64,000 nucleotides of DNA from Zobellia galactanivorans (GTDB lineage: Bacteria > Bacteroidota > Bacteroidia > Flavobacteriales > Flavobacteriaceae), in the NCBI RefSeq assembly GCF_000973105.1, contig NC_015844.1:4026501-4090500 (forward strand), given 5' to 3'. The notes under the pieces were generated by a model. The model was not told the DNA's origin, did no database searches, and saw only the letters and a list, made by a program, of their open reading frames with translations. Positions 45,320-54,385 of this stretch are shown piece after piece (the first letter of the stretch is position 1; the number at the start of each line of letters is the position of its first letter). A program made the translations under genes and the position numbers.

Positions 45320-46927
45320 ATGCTAAGAAGTAAATCGTTGATTTTGGTAGGGACTTGGCTGATATGTCAAGCGGGTTTTGTCATGGGCTGTGCCGATGCA
45401 AAAGGCTCGACGGTAAAAGGGGATCCCCTTACTAAAGCGCCCAATGTTATTTTGATTTATGCGGACGACCTGGGAAGAGGCTTACTTTCTGTAGAAGGCC
45501 AAAAAATCATCAAAACACCGAACATTGATAGAATAGCCAATGAAGGTATTCGGTTTGAGAATGCCTATGGCGCTATGTTCTGCGCCCCTGCAAGGGCCAG
45601 TTTGATTACCGGCTATCATGATGCACATGGGGATAAATGGAATATTAGCTCCGGTGGCGCCTATATGAACATCTCTAAAAAGACAATGACCCAGCAGCAA
45701 ATAGAGTCGAAAATCAATGAACAGTTAGGTGAAGTTCCCGAAGATGAGGTTTTTCTTCCGCAAGTTTTTAAGGAAGCTGGGTATGTAACCGGCGAAGTAG
45801 GAAAGCTGGAATGGGGGTTTTCTGCTACGGATGCACAAATGAAGCGTCATGGTTGGGATTATTATTATGGTTATTTAGACCATGTTCGTTGTCACGGGTT
45901 TTACCCGCCCTTTCTCTTTGAAAATGGCAGCTTGGTAGAAATCGAAGGGAATACTTTTGTCAATTGTGGTAGGTCTACAGAGAAGGAAACGGAAAAAGCG
46001 TATGAGGAACGGTGGAATATGGAAGGGAAAACCACCTATTCCCAAAACCTTTTTATAGAGAAGATTTTAAAATTTATTCGCGATAATAAAGAGAAGCCAT
46101 TTTTCCTTTATCATCCAACACAATTGCCTCACGGGCCGGTATCCATTCCTGAAGTCCATGAAGAATTCAAGAATGATGATAGGCTTACCCAGATAGAGAA
46201 GGAGTATGCCTCTATGGTAAAAATGCTTGACGACCATGTGGGTTTGATCATGAAGGAATTGAAGGATTTGGGCATAGATGATAATACCATGGTGATTTTT
46301 ACTTCCGATAACGGACATGAAATCTACTATACCAAAGAAGGTAGAATTCTTAAGCCGGTGAGAAACATGGAAACCGGAGCGTTTTTCGACGATATCACTA
46401 CCAAGTTTTATAGTGATATAGGTGGGGATGTGTTCGATGGCAACGATGGTATGGCCGGTGTAAAACGAAGTAACTGGGAAGGTGGGGTCCGTGTTCCTTT
46501 AATGGCCAGATGGCCGGGAAAAATCAAAGCGGGTAGTACCTCTACGGTCTTGGCGTCAAATTATGATTTTATGGCTACAATGGCAGATTTGGTCAATTTT
46601 CCCCTGCCGGAAAATAAAGATGGGGTCTCATATCTTTCTGAACTCTTGTCCGAAAAAGGGGAGGTTCACGACTATCTTGTGTACGCTTCCTTTATGGGAC
46701 CGGCCATAGTAAGCAAGGATGGGTGGAAACTGAGGTATTTTGCTAAGGAGGATATTTTTCAACTGTATTACTTGCCCGACGATTACAGAGAATCCCATAA
46801 TGTGATTGCGGACAATGAACTGAAAGCCGAAGAGTTAAAACAAATTTTGATTGCCGAGTGTAATGGTGATTTAAGGAACGGTTGGTTTAAGATTAGGGAG
46901 GATGTATTGCCTTCTATCAGAAAATAA
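45320..46927 (+). CDS. Lipoprotein sulfatase, S1 family (CAPAR type)
   Basis: A 535-residue sulfatase. The ATG at 45320 gives a lipoprotein signal ending FVMGC (Cys24); the upstream ATG at 45296 adds eight residues of poor signal character. Metal block IYADDLG, formylglycine motif CAPAR (Cys88), GKLEWGFS in place of GKWHLG, and FTSDNGHE. It is a close paralogue of the sulfatase at 21328-22956, but lipid-anchored where the latter is not. It is separated from the ECF sigma gene by 229 bp, so it may be an independent unit. Its divergent neighbour is an S1_7-like sulfatase. Confidence 0.9.
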   Translation: MLRSKSLILVGTWLICQAGFVMGCADAKGSTVKGDPLTKAPNVILIYADDLGRGLLSVEGQKIIKTPNIDRIANEGIRFENAYGAMFCAPARASLITGYHDAHGDKWNISSGGAYMNISKKTMTQQQIESKINEQLGEVPEDEVFLPQVFKEAGYVTGEVGKLEWGFSATDAQMKRHGWDYYYGYLDHVRCHGFYPPFLFENGSLVEIEGNTFVNCGRSTEKETEKAYEERWNMEGKTTYSQNLFIEKILKFIRDNKEKPFFLYHPTQLPHGPVSIPEVHEEFKNDDRLTQIEKEYASMVKMLDDHVGLIMKELKDLGIDDNTMVIFTSDNGHEIYYTKEGRILKPVRNMETGAFFDDITTKFYSDIGGDVFDGNDGMAGVKRSNWEGGVRVPLMARWPGKIKAGSTSTVLASNYDFMATMADLVNFPLPENKDGVSYLSELLSEKGEVHDYLVYASFMGPAIVSKDGWKLRYFAKEDIFQLYYLPDDYRESHNVIADNELKAEELKQILIAECNGDLRNGWFKIREDVLPSIRK

Positions 46928-47156
46928 TAGGAAGCGACTTAGGTTGCAATAAACATTGTTGGTACAGATTGAAGCTGCTGCTGATAAAGGGGGGGCATAC
47001 GGTAAGGGCTTGGTTTATAGAAGGTGTTGCATCGTTTATGATGGATGTAACTAGCTAGTAATCAGGGTTTTATTTGAAATAATTCTATTGTTGTCGGTTT
47101 ACGATAATAAGGGAAGTGGAAGAATATGTAATTGCTCAATAATTAAATGTACGATT

Positions 47157-47741
47157 ATGAGGATTGAGAATATGACCGAAGAGGCTATGTTGGCGGGGCT
47201 TGTAGCTGGCCAAGAAAAGGTTTTTGATTATATTTTTAGAAAATATTACAAAAATTTGTGCATCAGGGCCAATGCGTACGTTCAGGATTTGGATAAGGCG
47301 CAAAGTCTTGTTCAGGACTGTTTTGTCAAGCTATGGACAAAAAGGGAAGAGGCGGGCTCTATCACCAATCTATCTTCTTATTTATCTTTTATGGTGCGGA
47401 ACAGGTGTATCGATTACATCCGGAAAACAGAATCCTTGCGTATTCTTCATGATAACGTAAAATACGAATCGGTAGAAATTGAGTTTGAAGATATTTTGAC
47501 GTCTACCTCTTTTGAAGATAACTTAAGGCATTTAATAGCCCAGCTTCCTAAAAGAAGCAGGCTTGCTTTTGAATATAGCAGGTTCGAAAATCTGACCTAT
47601 AAGGAAATTGCGGAAAAAATGGATATTTCGAACAAGGCGGTCGAAGCTCTGATCGCAAGGGCCCTGAGGATGCTAAGAAAAGACTTAAAGCCCTATTTGA
47701 GTACCCTCGTGCTTCCTTTGTTGTTCCTGTCGCTTTATTGA
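47157..47741 (+). CDS. ECF-family RNA polymerase sigma factor
   Basis: A 194-residue extracytoplasmic-function sigma factor. The frame is open from a TTG at 47088, but the ATG at 47157 (MRIENMTEEA) is the more natural start. Region 2 occupies roughly residues 20-85 (FDYIFRKYYKNLCIRANAYV, AQSLVQDCFVKLW, MVRNRCIDYIRK) and region 4 the C-terminus (LPKRSRLAFEYSRFENLTYK, AEKMDISNKAVEALIARALR). With the FecR protein and STN-bearing SusC downstream, it forms a transport-coupled signalling chain: glycan bound by SusC/SusD relays through the STN domain to FecR, freeing the sigma factor to transcribe the PUL. A strong terminator lies 20 bp after its stop. Confidence 0.93.
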   Translation: MRIENMTEEAMLAGLVAGQEKVFDYIFRKYYKNLCIRANAYVQDLDKAQSLVQDCFVKLWTKREEAGSITNLSSYLSFMVRNRCIDYIRKTESLRILHDNVKYESVEIEFEDILTSTSFEDNLRHLIAQLPKRSRLAFEYSRFENLTYKEIAEKMDISNKAVEALIARALRMLRKDLKPYLSTLVLPLLFLSLY

Positions 47742-47760
47742 TGTTTATAAGATGTAACGG

Positions 47761-47796
47761 AAGGTCGGCCCTAAAAAGGCCGACCTTTTGCTTTTT
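47761..47796 (+). terminator. Strong intrinsic terminator between sigma and anti-sigma genes
   Basis: A perfect 10-bp stem, AAGGTCGGCC (47761-47770) and GGCCGACCTT (47778-47787), encloses a 7-nt loop, followed by TTGCTTTTT. It should stop most transcription after the sigma gene, giving FecR and SusC a separate promoter. Confidence 0.85.
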
Positions 47797-47894
47797 AGGG
47801 ATGTCCCGTCCATACGTAGGGTAAAAGGGAACAAAGCGCAGTTCGGAAGGGCATCCGTGGTAATCCGGTCCCTCATTTTTATTTTTTTTACAAC

Positions 47895-47928
47895 AAGACG
47901 TAGGGTAGGGCCAAGTGCTATACGTCTT
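47895..47928 (+). promoter_or_regulatory. Inverted repeat in the leader of the FecR gene
   Basis: AAGACGTA (47895-47902) and TACGTCTT (47921-47928) are perfect inverted repeats with 18 bp between. The left arm overlaps a 10-bp direct repeat, ACGTAGGGTA (47814-47823 and 47898-47907). These lie just before the FecR start and could mark a promoter or operator. Confidence 0.35.
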
Positions 47929-47944
47929 TTATATACACTGATCA

Positions 47945-49006
47945 TTGAAACTCGTGAAGAACAAAGAGATTTTAAAAATAATAAGCAAGTCGTTTGACAA
48001 GAAGCTTACGGCATCGGAGCAGGAGGTGCTAAACCATTGGCTGTCTAGCTCCGATGATAACAAGGCAAAGTATGAGGGATATCGCTATTTATGGGAGCAA
48101 GCGGAAACACTTGTGTCTCATGATGATATCGATGTAGAGGCCGCTCTTTTGAAGACCAAGGCTCAAATTGGCGATTTTAAGAAGAAAAGATTTTTGCAAC
48201 CGGCCTTTGTCAAAATTGCGGCGAGTGTAGCGCTTTTACTGTCCATAGGCCTAGGGTCGGGTTATTTGTTATCTGACTACGGTTTTGGTAAGGAAAATAC
48301 CATTACGGGTTTTCAGCAGGTAGAGGCCATGCACGGAACCAATACCAAGTTGCTTCTCGATGATGGCACCAGTGTTTGGCTCAACTCGGGCAGTACATTG
48401 CGTTTCCCGGTTTCATTCGGAAATGAGGATGAAAGAAGGGTAGTATTGACCGGTGAAGCATTTTTTGATGTCGAAAAAAACATGGATAAACCATTTATTG
48501 TCCAAACATCGGACGTAGATGTTCGGGTCCACGGCACTTCCTTCAATGTGTCGGCCTATACCGAAGATAAATCGATAACGGTTGCTTTGGTGGAAGGGAA
48601 GGTGACATTGGAAAAAGAACAAGAAGGAGAGGTCAGACAACTGGCGGAACTGAAACCGGATCAAGTGGTAATGCTTGACAAAGAGAGCCGGTCGATTGTG
48701 CCTGTAACCGATATGAAGATGAAGCAGTTTACAGGTTGGAAAGACGGCTTGGTGGTCTTCTATGGCGATTCAATAACCACGGTAGCCCAACGATTAGGGA
48801 AATGGTACAACGTAGAAGTTGATGTGGAAAAGGCATTGGGCGATTATAGGTTTACCGCTACCATCCAAAATGAATCTCTAGAGCAAGTACTGGACTTGTT
48901 GAGTATGTCGTCCCCCATGACCTATAAAATTATACCGGCCAAATTAAACGAAGACAAGACTTTTAGTCAACGAAAGGTGATATTGACTACCAAAAAAAGA
49001 CGATAA
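47945..49006 (+). CDS. FecR-family anti-sigma factor
   Basis: A 353-residue membrane anti-sigma regulator. No ATG is suitably placed: the frame starts with TTG at 47945, or GTG at 47954, and either would give a weak start. A cytoplasmic N-terminal region (KKLTASEQEVLNHWL) that holds the sigma factor is followed by a single membrane segment at about 88-109 (VKIAASVALLLSIGLGSGYL), a FecR domain (about 125-215; DDGTSVWLNSGSTLRFPVSF, GEAFFDVEKN, VRVHGTSFNVSAY) and a C-terminal DUF4974-like part (KQFTGWKDGLVVFYGDSITT, LEQVLDLLS). It is expected to receive a signal from the STN domain of the SusC at 49156. The distance to SusC is 149 bp. Confidence 0.93.
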   Translation: MKLVKNKEILKIISKSFDKKLTASEQEVLNHWLSSSDDNKAKYEGYRYLWEQAETLVSHDDIDVEAALLKTKAQIGDFKKKRFLQPAFVKIAASVALLLSIGLGSGYLLSDYGFGKENTITGFQQVEAMHGTNTKLLLDDGTSVWLNSGSTLRFPVSFGNEDERRVVLTGEAFFDVEKNMDKPFIVQTSDVDVRVHGTSFNVSAYTEDKSITVALVEGKVTLEKEQEGEVRQLAELKPDQVVMLDKESRSIVPVTDMKMKQFTGWKDGLVVFYGDSITTVAQRLGKWYNVEVDVEKALGDYRFTATIQNESLEQVLDLLSMSSPMTYKIIPAKLNEDKTFSQRKVILTTKKRR

Positions 49007-49062
49007 GAAGGGGCTTCGTCAACTAAAAAATAGATCGGATGAATTGAAAACCGAGTAAAATA

Positions 49063-49121
49063 AAACAGGGAAATGTTGCCGCATTCCCCCGTTTAGTAAA
49101 GTACCTGAACTGTTATTCAGG
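49063..49121 (+). other. Paired hairpins in the SusC pair 3 leader
   Basis: Two successive potential hairpins precede the SusC gene: 49063-49094 (13-position stem with two mismatches, A/G-rich against C-rich arms) and CCTGAA/TTCAGG at 49104-49121 with a 6-nt loop. They may affect mRNA stability or early termination. No T run follows either. Confidence 0.35.
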
Positions 49122-49155
49122 ATGTAAATAGTATTAACTAATACCAACCCAATTT

Positions 49156-52100
49156 ATGAAAAATTATTTAAAGGGGCTTAGGGTATCCGAAAGGTTTATC
49201 CCGCCCAAAATCGTACTCATCGTGAAGCTAAGCATTATACTTATCTGTCTTTCGTCATTTGCGGCTATACCAACGCTCTCATATGCGCAAAAAACCAAAC
49301 TTACTTTAGAGGTAGCTAACTCTCCCATTAAAGATGTCCTAAGGCAAATTGAAAACAAAAGTGATTTCTTCTTTCTGTACAATGATAATTTGATCGATGT
49401 AGAAAAGAAGGTGAGTATTAACGTGACTAAAAGAAGGATAAGCGATATCTTAAAATTAGTGTTCAATGACGATAAGGTTGTTTATTCGGTTGTGAATAAG
49501 CAGATTATATTGTCCCCTAAAAGTATGGTGGCCGCCGGTGCCATGCAGATGCAGGCACAAGGTGTTGTATATGATGAATTTGGAGTTGCTTTGCCGGGTG
49601 TTTCAATTGTCTTAAAGGGTACCTCCAAGGGCACTCAAACCGATTTTGACGGTAACTTCGTTATTGAAGCTACATCAGGGGATATTCTTGTGTTTACCTA
49701 CTTAGGTATGAAGTCACAAGAAATTGTTGTCTCTGATCAAAATCCGATACAAATTAACATGGAGCCCGATGCCTTGGGCCTAGATGAAATAGTTGTAGTA
49801 GGTTATGGGGTTTCAAAGAAAAGTGACCTTACGGGAGCGGTTGCCAGTGTTGATGTAGAGCAACTATCTTCCATACCGAACGTATCCGTTTTACAGGCCA
49901 TGCAAGGTTCTGTGGCCGGGTTGAACATCGGGGCCGTAGATGCTGCGGGCGAAGACCCTTCAATTTCTATTAGGGGGCAGAATTCACTGTCAAGTAACTC
50001 ATCTGCAAATTCGCCACTTATTGTAGTGGATGGAATTATCTACAGGGGTAACCTGGTAGACTTGAATAAGGCCGATATTGCATCGATTGATGTTTTGAAA
50101 GATGCCAGTTCTGCCGCTATCTATGGTTCTCAAGCAGCGAATGGGGTTTTGTTGATAACTACGAAGAAAGGTAAGGTAGTGGGTAAGCCGACAATAAACT
50201 ATTCGGCAAGTTATACGGTACAAACGCCGACCAATACGGCTTTGGAACCCATGAAGGCCACAGAACTCAAGGAGTTTTTGCCCGATGCCTATTGGCAGAC
50301 CGGCTCTAGGATCGGACCGGATTACCTAGAGTCCGACCCAAATTTTGATATCACTAGCTACTTTAACACCCCTGAAATGGTCGAAGGCTATGAAAATGGA
50401 ACGGATGGTAGCTTATACGATATACTTACCGGAGATGGGTATATCAATACCCATAATCTAAGTGTTACCGGGAGGTCTGAAAATTTCGGATATTTCTTTT
50501 CAGGTGGTTTTACCGATGTTAAAGGCTTTGCGGCCAATGATACCTATAAAAAGGTAAACTACAGGATGAATTTAGATGCCGAGATCAATGATTGGTTGAG
50601 CGTAGGTACCGAAACATTTATCACGACCAGTGATTATTCAGGGGAGACACCTCGTATTGCTACGGCTTCATTGGTACATCCTTGGACGCCTTTGTATGAA
50701 GAGGATGGCTCTCCAAGACAAACGCTTCAAGGTACATGGTTCAACCCGCTTTTGGATTTAGAGGCGGATGACGACGACAAACGTTTGAACTTGTTCGCGA
50801 ATATCCATGCTGATGTAAAGTTGCCGATCAAGGGATTGAATTACAGAATGAATTTCTCTCAAAATTATAGAACCATCAATCATAATAATTTTGATGCCAA
50901 TGATGCTAATTTTACGGGCTATGGTTATAAAAATGCTTCCATTTATTACGACTGGACCCTTGATAATATCCTAAGCTACAACAGAACCTTTAACGAAGTA
51001 CACAATATAAGTGCTACTTTTCTTTATGGGGTAGAGGAGCGTAATTATTCCTTTACCAATGTAAATTCCCAAAACTTTACAAACGATTTATTGGGGTATA
51101 ATTCGCTAGAGGCTGGTGACCCCACCTTGTACGGCATGAATACCGGCAAGGAAAGGGAACAGAGTCTGTATACTATGGGACGTCTACAGTATAATTACAA
51201 CAGTAAGTACTTGGTAACAGGAACCATCAGAAGGGACGGTTTTTCAGGTTTCGGTACAAACGATAAATTAGGTGTTTTTCCATCCGTAGCGTTAGGATGG
51301 GTGGTTAGCGAGGAAAACTTTGTAAATACCGATTCCAAATGGTTGAACTATCTTAAACTTAGGGGGTCATACGGAACCACGGGACGTAGAGGTTTAGGCC
51401 GATATGATACCCAGGCTGTGGTCTCTACTTCGGTAGAAGGCAATAACGGCTATATTTTTGGTGATGGAGGTTCACCTACGCAGGTGCAATGGATCTCGTC
51501 GTTGGCAAATAATAACCTTGGGTGGGAGACTACTACAGGATTGAACGTCGGTGCCGATTTTGCTTTCTTTAATTCAAGGCTTTCGGGTAATGTCGAATAC
51601 TACAATAACTCAACCAAAGATATTTTGTACGCCATTCAATTGCCTACCACTTCAGGCTTTAGCAGTATAAACACCAATATCGGGGAAGTTGCCAACCACG
51701 GAATTGAATTTTCCTTAACCGGAAAGTGGATCAACAATCAAGATTTGTCATGGTCTACCACGGTGAATTATTCAAGAAACAGAAATGAAATTGTTTCTAT
51801 ACTAGGGGCCGATAATGACGGTGATGGTCTTGAAGATGACTTGGTATCGAATACCTTGTTTATCGGCGAACCTACCGATGTTGTATATGACTATGAGATT
51901 ATCGGTATGTGGCAATTGGCCGATGAAGAGGCGGGTAATATTCCCAATGGTTTTTACCCCGGAACCTATAAGATCGCCGATTTAAATGATGATGGGGCAT
52001 ATTCCGCCAATGATGACAAGAAGATATTGGGCTATAAAGACCCGGGATATCGTTTTGGGATCGCCAATACGGTAAAATACAAGCAGTTCAGCTTATACGC

Positions 52101-52527
52101 CTTCATCAATTCAATTCAAGGGGGCGACGATTATTACTTCGGAACCGATGCCTTGATCTTTGGGGCGACCAATACGAGTATTGAACGTTACTCGGTACAG
52201 AACATTCCCACAGGGGCATGGGATTATTGGATGCCTGAGAACCCAGATGCTAGGTTCAGAAGGTTGGATGGCCCTGCAGGTTATGAGCCAAACCGCTATT
52301 TACAAAGAAATTTTGTGCGTATACAAGATGTTTCCTTGTCTTATGATTTCGATAAGAAAATTCTAGGGAAAATAGGGTTCAGCAGCTTAAGGCTCTTCGT
52401 AAGTGGAAAGAACTTGCACACTTTTACAAAATGGCGAGGGTGGGATCCCGAAACCGGAGGAGAGTATACTTGGGGGGTAAACCCGGTAATGGCAAATTAT
52501 ACCTTAGGGTTAAATGTTGAATTTTAA
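49156..52527 (+). CDS. SusC-like TonB-dependent transporter with STN signalling domain (pair 3)
   Basis: A 1123-residue SusC transducer. Signal/membrane region to about residue 45 (LSYAQ), then an STN domain (about 46-125; LTLEVANSPIKDVLRQIENK, VNKQIILSP) that contacts FecR in the periplasm. A CarboxypepD-reg-like domain follows (AQGVVYDEFGVALPGVSIVL, TDFDGNFVIEA), then EIVVVGYGVSKKSDLTGAV, the plug (AMQGSVAGLNIG, IRGQNSLSSN) and a barrel ending YTLGLNVEF. Of the three SusC proteins only this one has STN, matching the adjacent sigma/FecR genes. It both imports oligosaccharides and reports their presence. SusD starts 10 bp downstream. Confidence 0.97.
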   Translation: MKNYLKGLRVSERFIPPKIVLIVKLSIILICLSSFAAIPTLSYAQKTKLTLEVANSPIKDVLRQIENKSDFFFLYNDNLIDVEKKVSINVTKRRISDILKLVFNDDKVVYSVVNKQIILSPKSMVAAGAMQMQAQGVVYDEFGVALPGVSIVLKGTSKGTQTDFDGNFVIEATSGDILVFTYLGMKSQEIVVSDQNPIQINMEPDALGLDEIVVVGYGVSKKSDLTGAVASVDVEQLSSIPNVSVLQAMQGSVAGLNIGAVDAAGEDPSISIRGQNSLSSNSSANSPLIVVDGIIYRGNLVDLNKADIASIDVLKDASSAAIYGSQAANGVLLITTKKGKVVGKPTINYSASYTVQTPTNTALEPMKATELKEFLPDAYWQTGSRIGPDYLESDPNFDITSYFNTPEMVEGYENGTDGSLYDILTGDGYINTHNLSVTGRSENFGYFFSGGFTDVKGFAANDTYKKVNYRMNLDAEINDWLSVGTETFITTSDYSGETPRIATASLVHPWTPLYEEDGSPRQTLQGTWFNPLLDLEADDDDKRLNLFANIHADVKLPIKGLNYRMNFSQNYRTINHNNFDANDANFTGYGYKNASIYYDWTLDNILSYNRTFNEVHNISATFLYGVEERNYSFTNVNSQNFTNDLLGYNSLEAGDPTLYGMNTGKEREQSLYTMGRLQYNYNSKYLVTGTIRRDGFSGFGTNDKLGVFPSVALGWVVSEENFVNTDSKWLNYLKLRGSYGTTGRRGLGRYDTQAVVSTSVEGNNGYIFGDGGSPTQVQWISSLANNNLGWETTTGLNVGADFAFFNSRLSGNVEYYNNSTKDILYAIQLPTTSGFSSINTNIGEVANHGIEFSLTGKWINNQDLSWSTTVNYSRNRNEIVSILGADNDGDGLEDDLVSNTLFIGEPTDVVYDYEIIGMWQLADEEAGNIPNGFYPGTYKIADLNDDGAYSANDDKKILGYKDPGYRFGIANTVKYKQFSLYAFINSIQGGDDYYFGTDALIFGATNTSIERYSVQNIPTGAWDYWMPENPDARFRRLDGPAGYEPNRYLQRNFVRIQDVSLSYDFDKKILGKIGFSSLRLFVSGKNLHTFTKWRGWDPETGGEYTWGVNPVMANYTLGLNVEF

Positions 52528-52537
52528 AAATACTATA

Positions 52538-54211
52538 ATGCGAAAATATAGATACACCATCGTTTGTTTGATACTTACCCTAAGTTTCTTTTCCTGTAAT
52601 GAAGAGGAATGGTTGGAAGAAGAGGTCATTGATTTTTATTCGGCAGATAATTCATATGAAACTGCCGCACAGTTCAATTCGGCAGTGGCCAGACTGTACA
52701 ACCTTACCGATTTGTATACGGTTTGGGGAGGGGCTACTTCTTTCTTTATATTCCAATATACTTCGGATGTGGCCTATGATGCAATTAGCCCTACGCACGA
52801 ATTAAATTCGTATCCCGATAACTTGACTCCCGAAAACGTAAGGGTCAGGACGCTTTGGCAGCGCTATTATGAAATCGTTACCAATGCCAACGTGATCATT
52901 GGAAGGATCGATGGCGAGAATACACAGTTCGATTCGGAGGAGCAAAGAAACACTCTAAAGGCGGAGGCCCTGTTTTTAAGGGCTTTCATCTATAAAAACC
53001 TAGGGATAACCTATGGTGGCGTACCCCTTCTTCTCGAAGAGCTAACGGAGCCTAAAAGAGATTTTGTACGTGCTAGCCAAGAAGAAGTTTTTGCACAGTG
53101 CATTAATGATTTGGAATTTGCCGCTGCAAACTTACCTGAAGTCACTGAATTGTCTGAGGAAGGTAGGTTGACAAAAGCGGCCGCCTACCATCTTTTGACG
53201 GAGCTATATATCATTACCAAAGATTACGATAAGGCTATTGAAAGTGCTTCTAAAGTTATAGATAACCCGAACTATGCACTAATGACGTCGCGTTTTGGAA
53301 GCAAGACGGACCAGCCGGGCGATGTATACGGTGACCTTTTTAGACGGGGCAACCAAAATAGAAGCTCGGGCAATACCGAAGGTATTTGGGTGGCACAGTA
53401 CGAGTATAATGTTACGGCCGGTGGACGGGGTAGCATCCTTACGCAATACTTTAACCCGGGTTATTATAATTTGGTGGGAACAGATGGGGAAAACCTCTTT
53501 CTTGGGCCAACCAACCAACATGGTGGCCGTGGTATAGGTTGGTTTTCGCCTTCCGATTATTTATTGAACGATGTATGGGAGAGCGACCCCAATGATATGA
53601 GGAATTCTGAATATAATATTATTCGTGATTTGGTCGCCGACAATACCGAATCTGCCTTTTACGGCCAGAAAATAGTGGAAAATAATGCGTTTACCGATGA
53701 TGCAGATCCTTATCATAGGTACTGGAACGCCATTTTTGCCAAAACGACCCCGATCAATGATTTTCCTGATGAGGTATTCGTCGATTTTGAAACGGGGGAA
53801 GTCACCCGTAATGCATCCCAAACCTTTAGGGATCATTATCATATGCGTTTGGCCGAAACCTACTTGCTACGGGCGGAAGCTTATTTAGGCAAGGGGAACT
53901 TGGGCCTTGCGGCAGATGACATCAACAGGGTAAGGGCCAGGTCGAATGCAGATCCCGTTGAAGCTGGTGAGGTAGATATAGATTATATCTTGGACGAAAG
54001 GACAAGGGAATTGCATATGGAGGAATATCGAATGCAGACCCTTATGAGATTAGGCCTAATGGATGAAAGAAAGGCTAGGTTCAATCCTTTTTACAACGGC
54101 AAATATGAAAATTATTCCGTAGAGGAATATCATAACTTTTGGCCGATACCACAGCAAGAAATAGAACGAAATACAGAGGCTACCTTAGAGCAAAATCCAG
54201 GATATAACTAG
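52538..54211 (+). CDS. SusD-like surface glycan-binding lipoprotein (pair 3)
   Basis: A 557-residue SusD/RagB lipoprotein. The ATG at 52538 yields a signal with lipobox FFSC (Cys20), followed by the acidic NEEEWLEEEV segment; an earlier ATG at 52514 would overlap the SusC end and bury the signal. Typical blocks are EALFLRAFIYKNLGITYGGV, MRLAETYLLRAEAYLGKGNL, MEEYRMQTLMRLG and FWPIPQQEIERNTEATLEQN. It is the glycan-binding partner of the STN-type SusC. A hairpin follows 25 bp after the stop, then a GH2 gene, linking binding, import and debranching. Confidence 0.95.
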   Translation: MRKYRYTIVCLILTLSFFSCNEEEWLEEEVIDFYSADNSYETAAQFNSAVARLYNLTDLYTVWGGATSFFIFQYTSDVAYDAISPTHELNSYPDNLTPENVRVRTLWQRYYEIVTNANVIIGRIDGENTQFDSEEQRNTLKAEALFLRAFIYKNLGITYGGVPLLLEELTEPKRDFVRASQEEVFAQCINDLEFAAANLPEVTELSEEGRLTKAAAYHLLTELYIITKDYDKAIESASKVIDNPNYALMTSRFGSKTDQPGDVYGDLFRRGNQNRSSGNTEGIWVAQYEYNVTAGGRGSILTQYFNPGYYNLVGTDGENLFLGPTNQHGGRGIGWFSPSDYLLNDVWESDPNDMRNSEYNIIRDLVADNTESAFYGQKIVENNAFTDDADPYHRYWNAIFAKTTPINDFPDEVFVDFETGEVTRNASQTFRDHYHMRLAETYLLRAEAYLGKGNLGLAADDINRVRARSNADPVEAGEVDIDYILDERTRELHMEEYRMQTLMRLGLMDERKARFNPFYNGKYENYSVEEYHNFWPIPQQEIERNTEATLEQNPGYN

Positions 54212-54236
54212 TCTTGAAATCAATAGTTTTTCAAAT

Positions 54237-54276
54237 AAACCGGGGTGGAGGTTCTATAGGGATCCCGCTCCGGTTT
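54237..54276 (+). other. Hairpin between SusD pair 3 and GH2
   Basis: AAACCGGGGTGG (54237-54248) pairs with CCGCTCCGGTTT (54265-54276) over 12 positions, two of them G-U. There is no following T run, only an A/T-rich AAATAAATT, so it probably protects or separates mRNA segments and does not terminate fully. Confidence 0.55.
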
Positions 54277-54385
54277 AAATAAATTAAATACCTATATCAA
54301 GCCGTCCCATAAACTTCGCTGGGGGCAATGATCATTTAAAAAAGTAATGTAAACCGGCTATTTACCAGATGTTAAAAATAAAAGA

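Noticed and set aside
46998-47004. Run of seven G residues as a phase-variation or quadruplex site
   Set aside because: A single run in a non-coding stretch with no further G runs nearby; no supporting context.
47011-47040. TGTTGC words (about 47027, 9769, 49074) as further copies of the HTCS dyad
   Set aside because: They lack the second arm and the central palindrome, so they are single short matches expected by chance.
47998-49000. Possible protein-coding frames on the opposite strand of FecR, SusC, SusD and sulfatase genes
   Set aside because: They are short, lack recognisable domains and lie entirely inside well-supported genes; they are shadows of codon use.
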